From assembly GCA_905221325.1 (NCBI GenBank), contig CAJNCS010000006.1:130447-194446 (forward strand): DNA of 64,000 bases, given 5' to 3'. The notes below the pieces were generated by a model. That model was not told the origin of the DNA and made no database searches. It saw only the letters and a list, made by a program, of their open reading frames with translations. The stretch's first letter is position 1; each line of letters begins with the position of its first letter. Below, piece by piece: positions 44,626 through 55,501 of the stretch. The stretch is from a bacterium (GTDB lineage Bacteria; Bacillota; Bacilli; Lactobacillales; Streptococcaceae). The position numbers and the translations under genes are program-made.

Positions 44626-45959
44626 TGGCAGATGAACGGATTCATATCCTACGGGATATTTTGTTAGAATTGCACAACGGCGCCTCTCCCGAGTCGGTTC
44701 AGGAGCGTTTTGATGCGACCTTTACGGGTGTTTCAGCCATCGAGATTTCCCTCATGGAGCACGAGCTGATGAACTCAGACTCAGGTGTCACCTTTGAAGA
44801 TGTCATGGAGCTCTGTGATGTCCATGCCAATCTTTTTAAAAACGCTGTTAAGGGCGTCGAAGTGGAAGATACCGAGCATCCTGGTCACCCAGTTCGCGTC
44901 TTCAAGGATGAAAATCTGGCTCTCCGTGCAGCCTTGATTCGCATTCGGAGATTGTTAGATACCTATGAGTCTATGGAAGACGAGGAAATGCTGGCAGAGA
45001 TGCGTAAGGGTTTGGTTCGTCAAATGGGGCTGTTGGGGCAATTTGATGTTCACTACCAGCGCAAGGAAGAGCTCTTCTTTCCTATCATGGAGCGCTATGG
45101 ACACGATTCACCTCCTAAAGTCATGTGGGGAGTGGACGACCAGATCAGGGAACTCTTTCAGACAGCTCTAGCGACGGCTAAGGCACTACCAGAAGTGTCG
45201 ATTAGTAGTGTAAAGGAAGCTTTTGAAGCTTTTGCGACAGAGTTTGAAAGTATGATTTTCAAGGAAGAGTCCATCCTCCTCATGATTCTCCTTGAGTCTT
45301 TCACTCAGGATGACTGGCTTCAGATTGCGGAGGAGAGTGATGCTTATGGCTATGCCATCATCCGTCCGTCTGAAAAATGGGTGCCAGAACGTCAGAGTTT
45401 CGTTGAGGAAAAGAGTGCAGAGGAGCCAGTACAACTAGACACGGCTGAAGGCCAAGTTCAGCAAGTTATCGATACACCAGAAGGCCAGTTTACTATTACC
45501 TTTAATCCTAAGGAAAAGGAAGCAGTGCTGGATCGCCATAGTCAACAGGTATTTGGCAATGGCTATCTCTCCGTCGAGCAGGCCAACCTCATCCTCAATC
45601 ACCTCCCTATGGAGATTACTTTTGTCAATAAAGACGATATTTTCCAGTATTACAATGACAATGCGCCAGCTGATGAGATGATTTTCAAACGGACGCCGTC
45701 CCAAGTTGGACGCAATGTTGAACTCTGCCATCCGCCCAAGTACTTAGACAAGGTGAAGGCCGTTATGAAAGGTCTTCGTGAAGGGGTCAAGGACAAGTAT
45801 GAAATGTGGTTCAAGTCAGAGTCGCGAGGCAAATTTGTCCACATCACCTATGCTGCGGTACACGATGAAAACGGGGAATTCCAAGGCGTGTTGGAGTATG
45901 TTCAGGATATCCAGCCCTACCGTGAGATTGATACGGACTACTTCCGTGGATTAGAATAA
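44625..45959 (+). CDS. DUF438 protein with hemerythrin and PAS domains
   Basis: A 444-residue protein. The N-terminal DUF438 part (DERIHILRDILLELHNG ... EISLMEHELMNSDSGVTFEDVMELCDVHANLF) is followed by a hemerythrin-like helical bundle with HPGHPVRVFKDENLALR, QFDVHYQRKEELFFPIMERYGH and EEES-type ligands. A C-terminal PAS domain (about 310-440, MEITFVNKDDIFQYYND) completes it. The combination suggests sensing of oxygen, nitric oxide or redox state; the target is unknown. It is coupled to DUF1858, a known partner arrangement. Confidence 0.88.
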   Translation: MADERIHILRDILLELHNGASPESVQERFDATFTGVSAIEISLMEHELMNSDSGVTFEDVMELCDVHANLFKNAVKGVEVEDTEHPGHPVRVFKDENLALRAALIRIRRLLDTYESMEDEEMLAEMRKGLVRQMGLLGQFDVHYQRKEELFFPIMERYGHDSPPKVMWGVDDQIRELFQTALATAKALPEVSISSVKEAFEAFATEFESMIFKEESILLMILLESFTQDDWLQIAEESDAYGYAIIRPSEKWVPERQSFVEEKSAEEPVQLDTAEGQVQQVIDTPEGQFTITFNPKEKEAVLDRHSQQVFGNGYLSVEQANLILNHLPMEITFVNKDDIFQYYNDNAPADEMIFKRTPSQVGRNVELCHPPKYLDKVKAVMKGLREGVKDKYEMWFKSESRGKFVHITYAAVHDENGEFQGVLEYVQDIQPYREIDTDYFRGLE

Positions 45960-45968
45960 GGAGAATCA

Positions 45969-46223
45969 ATGAGTTACGAACAGGAATTTATGAAGGAATT
46001 TGAAGCCTGGGTCAATACCCAGATCATGATCAACGACATGGCGCACAAGGAAAGTCAAAAAGTTTACGAAGAAGATCAAGACGAGCGTGCCAAAGATGCC
46101 ATGATTCGCTACGAAAGTCGCTTGGATGCTTACCAGTTCTTGCTTGGTAAGTTTGAAAACTTCAAGGCAGGTAAGGGATTTCATGATTTGCCAGAGGGAT
46201 TGTTTGGCGAGCGAAATTATTAA
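45969..46223 (+). CDS. DUF1912 family protein
   Basis: An 84-residue helical, acidic protein, MSYEQEFMKEFEAWVNTQIMINDMAHKES, typical of streptococcal DUF1912. No motif hints at a function. It starts nine bases after the DUF438 stop behind AAGGAGAATC and probably belongs to the same operon. Confidence 0.85.
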   Translation: MSYEQEFMKEFEAWVNTQIMINDMAHKESQKVYEEDQDERAKDAMIRYESRLDAYQFLLGKFENFKAGKGFHDLPEGLFGERNY

Positions 46224-46276
46224 AATAGTGATACTTTCTTGATTTTTTCCCAAAATCTTGATAGAATATCTTTATT

Positions 46277-46303
46277 AAATCCTTGTCAGAGCAGGGATTT
46301 TTT
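46277..46303 (+). terminator. Terminator before the HhH protein gene
   Basis: AAATCC...TG (46277-46285) pairs with CA-GGGATTT, followed by T residues. Confidence 0.65.
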
Positions 46304-46320
46304 ATTGAAAGGATTTTATC

Positions 46321-46716
46321 ATGTCAAAGAAACTCCAACGTAAAAAACAATTGCGAAATAGCCTTCGTCGTTCAGGTGCATTTTCAACTACAGTGACCAA
46401 GGTTGTAGAAGAGACTAAGAAAGTTGTGAAACATGCAGAGAAGTCTGCCAGCGAAGCAGGAAAAGTTGTCTCTAAAAAAGTGGAACAAGCAGTAGAAGCG
46501 ACCAAGGAACAAGCTCAAAAAGTAGCCAATTCAGTAGAAGATTTCGCAGCGACTTTAGGTGGTCTCTCAGTAGATCGTGCGAAGACTTTCTATGATGAAG
46601 GCATCAAGTCGGCTGCTGATTTTAAAAACTGGACTGAAAAAGAACTCCTTGCCTTGAAAGGAATTGGCCCAGCTACCATCAAGAAATTAAAAGAGCACGG
46701 AATCAGCTTCAAGTAA
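46321..46716 (+). CDS. Helix-hairpin-helix domain protein
   Basis: A 131-residue basic protein. The N-terminal half is a Lys/Ala/Val-rich helix resembling histone-like sequences (KVVEETKKVVKHAEKSASEAG). The C-terminal 50 residues form a helix-hairpin-helix (KNWTEKELLALKGIGPATIKKLKEHGI) that should bind DNA without sequence preference. It stands alone between two terminators. Function unknown; a nucleoid or repair role is inferred from the domain. Confidence 0.75.
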   Translation: MSKKLQRKKQLRNSLRRSGAFSTTVTKVVEETKKVVKHAEKSASEAGKVVSKKVEQAVEATKEQAQKVANSVEDFAATLGGLSVDRAKTFYDEGIKSAADFKNWTEKELLALKGIGPATIKKLKEHGISFK

Positions 46717-46729
46717 TTTTTCTTGTTCC

Positions 46730-46758
46730 TTGCATTTCTGTGAAAAACTTGTTACAAT
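46730..46758 (+). promoter_or_regulatory. Promoter of the T-box operon
   Basis: TTGCAT (46730-46735), 17 bp, TACAAT (46753-46758). Confidence 0.8.
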
Positions 46759-46764
46759 AAAGCC

Positions 46765-46950
46765 ATTAGAGGTGTTTTGAATCCCACATTTTACAGAAAG
46801 TGGCGGAGCTGAGAAGTCCACAAATGTGTCAAAACTGGTTGCTGATGGATGAAAATGAAATAAACAAAGATGCGGGCTTGGCCCGAAATTGGGTGGTACC
46901 GCGGATAAACACATTCGTCCCTGTCATGTAGATGGCAGGGGCGATTTTTT
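46765..46950 (+). promoter_or_regulatory. T-box riboswitch (valine operon)
   Basis: The leader has a Stem I region (CAGAAAGTGGCGGAGCTGAG ... CTGGTTGCTG), then the T-box core GGGTGGTACCGCGG at 46891-46904 and the terminator CGTCCCTG-xCAT/ATGxCAGGGGCG (46916-46943) with six T. Uncharged tRNA should stabilise the antiterminator. I could not fix the specifier codon with certainty; valine is inferred from valS downstream. Confidence 0.93.
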
Positions 46951-46970
46951 GTAGAAAGCGAGGTAGAAGG

Positions 46971-47540
46971 ATGACAAGAGCAACATTACCAGAACGAATA
47001 GAGACCGAGCGTCTGGTCTTGCGAGTCCGAACAGTGGCTGATGCCGAGGATATCCATGCCTACGCTAGTCTCCCAGAGGTCGCTTATCCAGCAGCATTTC
47101 ACCCCGTCAAGACCTTGGAAGATGAGATTTATTATCTGGAGCATATTCTGCCCGAGCGTAATAAAAAGAACAATCTCCCAGCGGGCTATGGAATTGTCGT
47201 TAAAGGAACCGATAAAGTCATTGGTTCTGTTGACTTCAATCACCGCCACGAAGATGATGTGCTTGAGCTTGGCTATACCTTGCACCCAGACTATTGGAGA
47301 CGTGGTTATGTGCCAGAAGCGGCGCGTGCCTTGATTGACCTAGGTTTTAAGGATTTGGGGCTTCACAAGATTGAACTGACCTGCTTTGGCTATAACCTTC
47401 AAAGTCAACGAGTCGCAGAGAAACTTGGCTTTACCCTCGAAGCTCGCATCCGAGACCGCAAGGATACCCAAGGAAACCGCTGTGACAGTCTGATATATGG
47501 CTTGTTGAGGAGTGAGTGGGAATTAGAAATTGGTAGTTGA
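46971..47540 (+). CDS. GNAT family N-acetyltransferase (RimJ/RimL type)
   Basis: A 189-residue acetyltransferase: ERIETERLVLRVRTVADAEDIH at the N-terminus, the acetyl-CoA signature ELGYTLHPDYWRRGYVPEAARALID (about residues 95-120) and a C-terminal KLGFTLEARIRDR. It resembles enzymes that acetylate ribosomal-protein N-termini or amino compounds. The ATG at 46971 follows AGGTAGAAGG. It is the first gene after the valine-type T-box, so its expression should rise when valyl-tRNA is scarce. Confidence 0.9.
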   Translation: MTRATLPERIETERLVLRVRTVADAEDIHAYASLPEVAYPAAFHPVKTLEDEIYYLEHILPERNKKNNLPAGYGIVVKGTDKVIGSVDFNHRHEDDVLELGYTLHPDYWRRGYVPEAARALIDLGFKDLGLHKIELTCFGYNLQSQRVAEKLGFTLEARIRDRKDTQGNRCDSLIYGLLRSEWELEIGS

Positions 47541-47602
47541 ACTGTTTGAGAATTTCGAACAGATGGGATGTATTGAAGAATTTTGAAAGAGAGGTGAGAA
47601 GA

Positions 47603-48412
47603 TTGGAAATAAGCCAGATTATTACTCTAATTAGTGGAGCAGGTATAGGAGCTGTACTAAGTGCACTTTTAACGTTCATAAATAGTAGCAAAAAGAATAA
47701 ACTTGATTTTATAACTAAAGAACGTTCAGAGTGGAGAAAAGATATCCAAGCTATTTTAGATGACTTGGGTAAAGTAGGTAAACGTTCAGAAGCTATTCAA
47801 CGCTTAAAATCACGAATTAATCCATATGGAAAGAATTTAACTGCTGAAGACAAAGACTCTTTTTATTTGCATGACGGTCATATATGGAGGTTGATTAAAA
47901 AAATTGATATATCTAATACTGAACAGGTAGAAGAGTTAGCCGATTATGTTCGTTTGCTTTGGAAGTACGACTGGGAGAGGTCTAAGTATGAGATAAGATT
48001 TGACATTATTAATAGCTTTATATACTTTTTACTTGTTGTTGAACCTATATCCAATTCTTTATTAATTCTGATTAAATTTGAAGAGCTGTGGGTTCAAGTT
48101 GAACTGTTCTGTATATCTATTTTAATGATATTAGGTACCTTCCACTTCAAAGAATTCACTAAAAAAATTAAAGAATGGACAAGATATGAATTCGTATATT
48201 TTGGTTTGTTAACTTCGGCAATGAGTATTAGCTCAGGGTTTATGTTGTATTGGATAATTCCTACTAGCATAAGCATATTGAAGCTTATTATTTTGAATCT
48301 TTTGGTGATGTCACCAATAGCAGGTGCAATTATAACTATTATTTTAAAAGGTAGTGGTGAAGAAGAAAAATATATTGGTACTTTAAAGAAAATTGGAAAT
48401 AAGGAGAACTAA
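47603..48412 (+). CDS. AT-rich membrane protein of unknown function in the valS operon
   Basis: A 269-residue protein, read from a TTG with GAGAGGTGAG eight bases upstream; TTG at 47537 and GTG at 47594 are alternatives. One membrane helix at about 5-25 ([19 protein letters not shown]) is followed by [20 protein letters not shown], a motif seen in several phage- or defence-island membrane proteins, then a helical cytosolic part and four more helices (about 135-265). It is much more AT-rich than its neighbours, so probably a late insertion between the GNAT gene and valS. Confidence 0.65.
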   Translation: MEISQIITLISGAGIGAVLSALLTFINSSKKNKLDFITKERSEWRKDIQAILDDLGKVGKRSEAIQRLKSRINPYGKNLTAEDKDSFYLHDGHIWRLIKKIDISNTEQVEELADYVRLLWKYDWERSKYEIRFDIINSFIYFLLVVEPISNSLLILIKFEELWVQVELFCISILMILGTFHFKEFTKKIKEWTRYEFVYFGLLTSAMSISSGFMLYWIIPTSISILKLIILNLLVMSPIAGAIITIILKGSGEEEKYIGTLKKIGNKEN

Positions 48413-48413
48413 A

Positions 48414-51059
48414 ATGAAAGAACTTTCACCTAAATACAATCCAGCCGAGGTTGAGGCTGGTCGTTACCAAAAATGGCTTGACGAAGATGTTTTCAAGCCT
48501 TCAGGCGATCAAAAGGCTAAGCCTTATTCGATCGTGATTCCACCACCAAACGTTACAGGTAAACTTCACCTTGGCCACGCTTGGGACACAACCTTGCAGG
48601 ATATCATCATCCGTCAAAAACGCATGCAAGGTTTCGATACGCTTTGGCTTCCTGGTATGGATCACGCGGGGATTGCCACTCAGGCTAAGGTTGAGGAGCG
48701 CTTGCGTGGTGAGGGCATTACGCGTTACGACTTGGGTCGCGAGAAATTCCTTGAGAAAGTCTGGGAATGGAAAGACGAATATGCCACTACCATCAAGGAA
48801 CAATGGGGCAAGATGGGCCTCTCTGTAGATTACTCTCGCGAGCGTTTCACCCTTGACGAAGGCTTGTCAAAAGCTGTTCGCAAGGTCTTTGTGGAACTTT
48901 ACAAGAAAGGCTGGATCTACCGTGGTGAGTTTATCATCAACTGGGACCCAGCAGCTCGCACAGCCCTTTCTGATATCGAGGTGATTCACAAGGATGTCGA
49001 AGGTGCCTTCTACCACATGAACTATATGTTGGAAGACGGTTCACGTGCCCTTGAAGTTGCGACAACTCGTCCTGAGACCATGTTTGGGGACGTTGCCGTT
49101 GCGGTCAATCCAGAAGACCCACGCTACAAGGACTTGATTGGTAAAAACGTCATCCTTCCAATTGCTAATAAACTCATCCCAATCGTTGGAGATGAGCACG
49201 CTGACCCTGAGTTTGGTACTGGTGTCGTGAAAATCACGCCTGCCCACGATCCAAACGACTTCTTGGTTGGTCAACGCCATAACTTGCCACAAGTCAACGT
49301 TATGAATGACGACGGAACCATGAATGACTTGGCCTTTGAATTTGCAGGCATGGACCGTTTTGAAGCACGTAAGGCAGTCGTTGCTAAGTTGGAAGAAATC
49401 GGTGCCCTTGTTAAAATCGAAAAACGTGTCCATAGTGTTGGTCACTCAGAGCGTACTGGTGTCGTAGTTGACCCACGCTTGTCTACTCAGTGGTTCGTCA
49501 AGATGGACCAATTGGCTAAGAATGCCATTGCCAACCAAGACACAGACGACAAGGTAGAATTCTACCCACCTCGTTTCAACGATACCTTCCTCCAATGGAT
49601 GGAAAATGTCCATGACTGGGTTATCTCTCGTCAGCTCTGGTGGGGTCACCAAATCCCTGCTTGGTACAATGCTGAGGGTGAAATGTATGTCGGCGAAGAA
49701 GCTCCAGAAGGTGACGGATGGACTCAGGACGAAGACGTCTTGGATACGTGGTTCAGTTCAGCCCTTTGGCCATTCTCAACTATGGGCTGGCCTGATGTCG
49801 ACTCAGAAGACTTCAAACGTTACTTCCCAACTTCAACCTTGGTAACAGGTTACGACATCATCTTTTTCTGGGTGTCTCGTATGATCTTCCAATCCTTGGA
49901 ATTCACTGGCCGTCAACCATTCCAAAACGTCCTTATCCACGGTCTCATCCGTGATGAGCAAGGACGCAAGATGTCTAAATCTCTCGGTAACGGGATTGAC
50001 CCGATGGATGTCATCGAGAAATACGGTGCCGATGCCCTTCGTTGGTTCCTTTCAAACGGTTCTGCACCAGGGCAAGACGTGCGCTTCTCTTATGAGAAAA
50101 TGGATGCGTCTTGGAACTTCATTAACAAGATTTGGAACATCTCTCGCTACATTCTCATGAACAATGAAGGTTTGACTCTTGAGCAAGCAACTGCTAATGT
50201 CGAAAAAGTTGCAAACAAAGAAGCCGGAAACGTTACAGACCGCTGGATTCTCCACAACCTCAATGAAACGATCGGAAAAGTTACTGAAAACTTTGACAAG
50301 TTTGAGTTTGGTGTCGCTGGACACATTCTCTACAACTTCATCTGGGACGAGTTTGCGGACTGGTACGTTGAGTTGACCAAGGAAGTCCTTTATAGCGACA
50401 ACGAAGAAGAGAAAGTCATCACACGTTCTGTTCTCCTTTACACTTTGGACAAGATCCTTCGTCTCCTCCACCCAATCATGCCATTCGTGACCGAGGAAAT
50501 CTTTGGACAAATCTCAGAAGGCTCTATCGTTACAGCGGAATACCCAACTGTCAACCCAGCCTTTGAAGACCTTGCTGCTCACACTGGTGTCGAAAGTCTC
50601 AAAGACTTGATCCGTGCTGTTCGTAATGCGCGTGCGGAAGTAAACGTAGCACCAAGCAAGCCTATCACAATTCTTGTCAAGACAAGCGATAGCGACTTGG
50701 AAGCCTTCTTTAACAGCAATGTCAACTACATCAAACGCTTCACAAATCCAGAACACTTGGAAATCGCTTCAAACATTCCTGCACCTGAACTCGCTATGTC
50801 AAGCGTCATCACAGGAGCAGAAATCTACCTGCCGCTGGCAGACCTCCTCAATGTCGAAGAAGAACTGGCTCGTCTTGACAAGGAACTAGCTAAATGGCAA
50901 AAAGAACTGGATATGGTCGGCAAGAAGCTCTCTAACGAACGCTTCGTAGCTAACGCCAAACCAGAAGTCGTCCAAAAAGAACGCGACAAACAAGCCGACT
51001 ACCAAGCCAAATACGACGCGACCGTAGCGCGTATTGATGAGATGAAGAAGTTGGTATAA
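48414..51059 (+). CDS. valS: Valyl-tRNA synthetase
   Basis: An 881-residue class I synthetase that charges tRNA-Val. The HIGH-like motif is KLHLGHAWD near residue 50, the CP1 editing domain covers about 190-330, and KMSKS occurs in [14 protein letters not shown] (about 525). The anticodon-binding domain (about 600-750) and the C-terminal coiled coil typical of ValS follow. The frame is open seven codons further upstream, but AAGGAGAACTAAA precedes the ATG at 48414. Controlled through the T-box 1.5 kb upstream. Confidence 0.97.
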   Translation: MKELSPKYNPAEVEAGRYQKWLDEDVFKPSGDQKAKPYSIVIPPPNVTGKLHLGHAWDTTLQDIIIRQKRMQGFDTLWLPGMDHAGIATQAKVEERLRGEGITRYDLGREKFLEKVWEWKDEYATTIKEQWGKMGLSVDYSRERFTLDEGLSKAVRKVFVELYKKGWIYRGEFIINWDPAARTALSDIEVIHKDVEGAFYHMNYMLEDGSRALEVATTRPETMFGDVAVAVNPEDPRYKDLIGKNVILPIANKLIPIVGDEHADPEFGTGVVKITPAHDPNDFLVGQRHNLPQVNVMNDDGTMNDLAFEFAGMDRFEARKAVVAKLEEIGALVKIEKRVHSVGHSERTGVVVDPRLSTQWFVKMDQLAKNAIANQDTDDKVEFYPPRFNDTFLQWMENVHDWVISRQLWWGHQIPAWYNAEGEMYVGEEAPEGDGWTQDEDVLDTWFSSALWPFSTMGWPDVDSEDFKRYFPTSTLVTGYDIIFFWVSRMIFQSLEFTGRQPFQNVLIHGLIRDEQGRKMSKSLGNGIDPMDVIEKYGADALRWFLSNGSAPGQDVRFSYEKMDASWNFINKIWNISRYILMNNEGLTLEQATANVEKVANKEAGNVTDRWILHNLNETIGKVTENFDKFEFGVAGHILYNFIWDEFADWYVELTKEVLYSDNEEEKVITRSVLLYTLDKILRLLHPIMPFVTEEIFGQISEGSIVTAEYPTVNPAFEDLAAHTGVESLKDLIRAVRNARAEVNVAPSKPITILVKTSDSDLEAFFNSNVNYIKRFTNPEHLEIASNIPAPELAMSSVITGAEIYLPLADLLNVEEELARLDKELAKWQKELDMVGKKLSNERFVANAKPEVVQKERDKQADYQAKYDATVARIDEMKKLV

Positions 51060-51064
51060 GTTGA

Positions 51065-52066
51065 ATGAATTACTTTAATAAGTTTACAGACTTTTTAAAA
51101 AACTATTTTGAACATTGTAAAAATCAAGGATGGAAGAAATTTTTTGCTTTCTTCCTCCTGCGTTTTGCAGTTTATTTAGTGCCAGTTTTGTTAGCTTTTC
51201 CTAAAATTAGTGATATAGTTAATCAGCATTGGTGTTATATTGTTTTATTCTGTATTTTCAATTTAATTTTATTTGTTCTGATGGAGTATGTGTCCACAAA
51301 GAAAATCTTTGATGAAGAAGAAAAAATTATTGAAAAATATAAACAGGATATTGAGGATATTGAAAACATACATAGTGTTGATTTGAAGAAAGCAGAGGAT
51401 GACATTATTTCTCTGAACGATGAGGTTGAAGAAAAACAAGATCAGATAAATGATCTTGAATCGAGTCTTCAATATTACATAAAACAACATGATAAGCTTA
51501 CAGAGACAATAGGAATGTATTCTGGTATAATAGACTCTAATATTCAAAAATTTATCTTTCAACTTTTTAAAAGTTTGAAGTTAGGACATCATGACAGAAT
51601 TTCATTATATAGACGTGACGAGATTAAGTCTGATTTTGTCATTTTAACTCGATACAGTAAAAATGAAGAATATAAAAAGCAAGCTCGAAAAACTTATCCT
51701 CATGATGAGGGGTTTATTTCTAAATGTTGGGGAAGTGAACCGATTTTTTATATTGATATGATGGATGAATTTCCCAATGTAGAAGACGAGGATGAATTCA
51801 ATACTTATTTCGAAAAATACTATTCAAATCAAGGGATAAAATTTAGTCCGGATGTTTTAAGAAATATTTCGATGAAAAGTCGTTCTTTTTACGTAAGGAA
51901 TATTTATGATGAATCTCAAGAGAGGACATTTGGTGTTTTAGTAATTGAGTCAATTGATCCCAAAATAGGAAACTTTTCATCAGAAGAGGAAATCACTAAG
52001 CGTTTAGATGATGATCCGTTGATTATGCCGTATCTCTATTATCTGATGAATAATAATTTGAATTAG
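51065..52066 (+). CDS. Membrane-anchored coiled-coil protein with GAF-like C-terminus (partner of the Panacea gene)
   Basis: A 333-residue protein. Two membrane helices (about 27-45 and 57-76) are followed by a strongly charged coiled coil (about 80-150: EEEKIIEKYKQDIEDIENIH...) and a globular domain (about 155-330). That domain's pattern (RISLYRRDEIKSDFVILTRYS, FYVRNIYDESQERTFGVLVIES) resembles GAF sensor folds. AT-rich. It lies 5 bp after valS without a good ribosome binding site and 10 bp before the Panacea gene. The pairing suggests a toxin- or effector-like membrane protein, but no toxic activity is shown. Confidence 0.62.
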   Translation: MNYFNKFTDFLKNYFEHCKNQGWKKFFAFFLLRFAVYLVPVLLAFPKISDIVNQHWCYIVLFCIFNLILFVLMEYVSTKKIFDEEEKIIEKYKQDIEDIENIHSVDLKKAEDDIISLNDEVEEKQDQINDLESSLQYYIKQHDKLTETIGMYSGIIDSNIQKFIFQLFKSLKLGHHDRISLYRRDEIKSDFVILTRYSKNEEYKKQARKTYPHDEGFISKCWGSEPIFYIDMMDEFPNVEDEDEFNTYFEKYYSNQGIKFSPDVLRNISMKSRSFYVRNIYDESQERTFGVLVIESIDPKIGNFSSEEEITKRLDDDPLIMPYLYYLMNNNLN

Positions 52067-52076
52067 GAGGTGTCAT

Positions 52077-52547
52077 ATGAATAAAATCATTGATAACGTA
52101 GTGAGATATTTGGTTAGATACTATCCTGAGTCTTCGGAATTAAATAAAACCAAACTTACTAAGTTAGTGTACTTGGTTGATTGGAAATCTGCTCAAAAGT
52201 ACCGTAAGCAAGTAACTAATATAAATTGGAAATTTGATCACTATGGGCCGTATGTTTCGGATGTTATTGAAACTGTTAAAGCAGATAAAGATCTTTCGAT
52301 CAATGAGACATACTCTGCATTTGGTACAGCTAAATATATAATAAATTCTAATATTAATAAAGAGCTATTAGATTATAGTTCGTTAACTCCACTACAAATA
52401 TCAATTATTGATGAGGTGATATTGGAGACAAAATCATTGTACTGGAACGATTTCATAGATCACGTTTATTCAACATATCCTATTGTTCACTCTGAAAGAT
52501 ATTCTGATTTAAATTTAGTAAGTTTAGCAGAGGAAGAAAGCAGGTAA
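52077..52547 (+). CDS. Panacea (DUF4065, SocA-like) domain protein
   Basis: A 156-residue protein with the Panacea pattern: NKTKLTKLVYLVDWKSAQKY, then WKFDHYGPYVSDVIETVK. Panacea domains act as the antitoxin part of many unrelated toxin-antitoxin pairs, and some are found in phages. TAGGAGGTGTC gives it a much stronger ribosome binding site than its upstream partner, as expected for an antitoxin. AT-rich like its partner. Together they form a two-gene insert between valS and rpoE. Confidence 0.85.
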   Translation: MNKIIDNVVRYLVRYYPESSELNKTKLTKLVYLVDWKSAQKYRKQVTNINWKFDHYGPYVSDVIETVKADKDLSINETYSAFGTAKYIINSNINKELLDYSSLTPLQISIIDEVILETKSLYWNDFIDHVYSTYPIVHSERYSDLNLVSLAEEESR

Positions 52548-52721
52548 CTACATGACAAATTCTGTAAGTTCGAACCGCTCTTAGAAGTACGATATTGTAT
52601 CTTAATTTTCATATGTAACTGCAACGAATTCATCTGGATTGATACCGAAAACCCACCTAGCGATGCTATCGGCTGGGTAGTAAAGAAATAAAAAGTCCTG
52701 TCACTTTCTCCCATTTAACCT
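52548..52721. other. Gap between the Panacea gene and rpoE promoter
   Basis: It holds an ACCCA/TGGGT hairpin with an inner TAGC/GCTA (about 52650-52678). No gene is supported. Confidence 0.4.
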
Positions 52722-52750
52722 TTGACTATTCCGTAAAATTATCGTAAAAT
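52722..52750 (+). promoter_or_regulatory. rpoE promoter
   Basis: TTGACT (52722-52727), 17 bp, TAAAAT (52745-52750). The leader then forms GTCAGAG/CTCTGGC (about 52773-52794). Confidence 0.85.
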
Positions 52751-52822
52751 AAAGAGTAAATGATAAAATGAGGTCAGAGTCTGTTCGCTCTGGCGATAGT
52801 AGTATAAATGAGGAGAAACGCT

Positions 52823-53413
52823 TTGGAATTAGAAGTATTTGCTGGGCAAGAAAAAAGTGAACTATCTATGATTGAGGTAGCGCGTGCTATCTTGGAACTT
52901 CGTGGTCGCGATCATGAGATGCATTTTAGCGATCTTGTAAATGAAATTCAAAACTACCTTGGAACATCAAACAGCGATATCCGCGAAGCTTTGCCTTTGT
53001 TCTACACAGAGTTGAACTTTGACGGTAGCTTCATCTCACTTGGAGACAACAAATGGGGGCTTCGTTCATGGTATGGTGTGGACGAAATTGACGAAGAAAT
53101 CATCGCTCTTGAAGAAAGTGACGACGATGAAGTAGCACCAAAAGCTAAGAAAAAACGCGTCAATGCCTTTATGGATGGCGATTCAGATGCCATTGACTAC
53201 AATGCGGATGATCCAGAAGATGAAGATGCATACGAAGCTGATCCAGCTCTTTCATATGATGATGAAAATCCAGATGATGAGAAAAATGAAGTGGAAGCTT
53301 ACGATGCAGAAATCAACGAAATCGCTCCTGATGACTTGGGTGAAGATGTAGAACTCAACGAAGAAGACGACGAGTTTTCAGATGATGACGCTGAAACGAG
53401 TGAAGAAGAGTAA
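52823..53413 (+). CDS. rpoE: DNA-directed RNA polymerase delta subunit
   Basis: A 196-residue protein. The N-terminal HARE-HTH domain ([23 protein letters not shown] ... [24 protein letters not shown]) binds polymerase. The C-terminal half is nearly all Asp and Glu and mimics nucleic acid. Delta increases polymerase recycling and promoter selectivity in Firmicutes. The start is TTG at 52823 behind GAGGAGAAACG, as in relatives; the frame is open five codons more. Closed by its own terminator, then pyrG. Confidence 0.96.
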   Translation: MELEVFAGQEKSELSMIEVARAILELRGRDHEMHFSDLVNEIQNYLGTSNSDIREALPLFYTELNFDGSFISLGDNKWGLRSWYGVDEIDEEIIALEESDDDEVAPKAKKKRVNAFMDGDSDAIDYNADDPEDEDAYEADPALSYDDENPDDEKNEVEAYDAEINEIAPDDLGEDVELNEEDDEFSDDDAETSEEE

Positions 53414-53425
53414 AAGACTTCACAG

Positions 53426-53449
53426 AGGAGATCGTAAGATCTCCTTTTT
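53426..53449 (+). terminator. Terminator of rpoE
   Basis: AGGAGATC (53426-53433) pairs with GATCTCCT (53438-53445), followed by T. Confidence 0.9.
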
Positions 53450-53539
53450 CGTTCCTTGAACAAGTCATCTGTTTGGATGTGGATCTTTAGTTGGTTTTCT
53501 GAAAGTAATCTTCTTATTTTCAGGTTTTACCGATTCGGG

Positions 53540-53632
53540 TTGACAAATGTTCTGCTTTAAGGTATTATATTGTTCGGGCACCTCTTTTAGAGGTCGGGGC
53601 TCCCTAGTTACTAGGGAGCTATTTTTGTTTTT
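53540..53632 (+). promoter_or_regulatory. pyrG promoter and CTP-sensing attenuator
   Basis: TTGACA (53540-53545), 17 bp, TATTAT (53563-53568), and a GGGC start at 53576. A terminator GCTCCCTAG/CTAGGGAGC (53599-53607 with 53611-53619) with a T tract follows. This is the layout of the B. subtilis/L. lactis pyrG mechanism: at low CTP the polymerase adds extra G at the start and the poly-G pairs with the CTCCC arm, preventing termination. Confidence 0.88.
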
Positions 53633-53719
53633 TCAGGAAGTTTTTCTTGAAATGTCGTTATTCATAAGGGTCTTGTTTTCTATCTCCCCTCGTAGTTAAC
53701 AAGGCCTTGAGCATTTTAG

Positions 53720-55339
<1,620 letters not shown>

Positions 55340-55348
55340 TTATCTTCT

Positions 55349-55378
55349 AATCTCTGAGAGCAATTTCAGAGATTTTTT
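55349..55378 (+). terminator. Terminator of pyrG
   Basis: AATCTCTGA (55349-55357) pairs with TCAGAGATT (55366-55374), followed by T. Confidence 0.88.
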
Positions 55379-55485
55379 AATTCATTCAGGAACTCAGGCG
55401 CTTGGCAATAAGAATTAGACTCACTGAGGGAAGAGATTTTCCTTGTTCGTATACGGCTTCCCTATTTGTCCTAGAGCCCTTTTTG

Positions 55486-55494
55486 TGTTACAAT
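55486..55494 (+). promoter_or_regulatory. Extended -10 promoter of the DUF4651 operon
   Basis: TG-T-TACAAT at 55486-55494. The predicted start of transcription coincides with the ATG at 55502 or is one base off, giving a leaderless mRNA. Confidence 0.65.
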
Positions 55495-55501
55495 GAATGG
55501 T

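Noticed and set aside
47537..47602. Upstream starts (TTG 47537, GTG 47594) of the membrane protein before valS
   Set aside because: The TTG at 47603 has the better spaced GAGAGGTGAG and gives a start directly before the first membrane helix. The alternatives add an unlikely N-terminus.
52548..52721. A hidden small gene or structured repeat between the Panacea gene and rpoE
   Set aside because: Only one imperfect hairpin is visible, no open frame with a ribosome binding site, and no similarity to the two-copy structured element.
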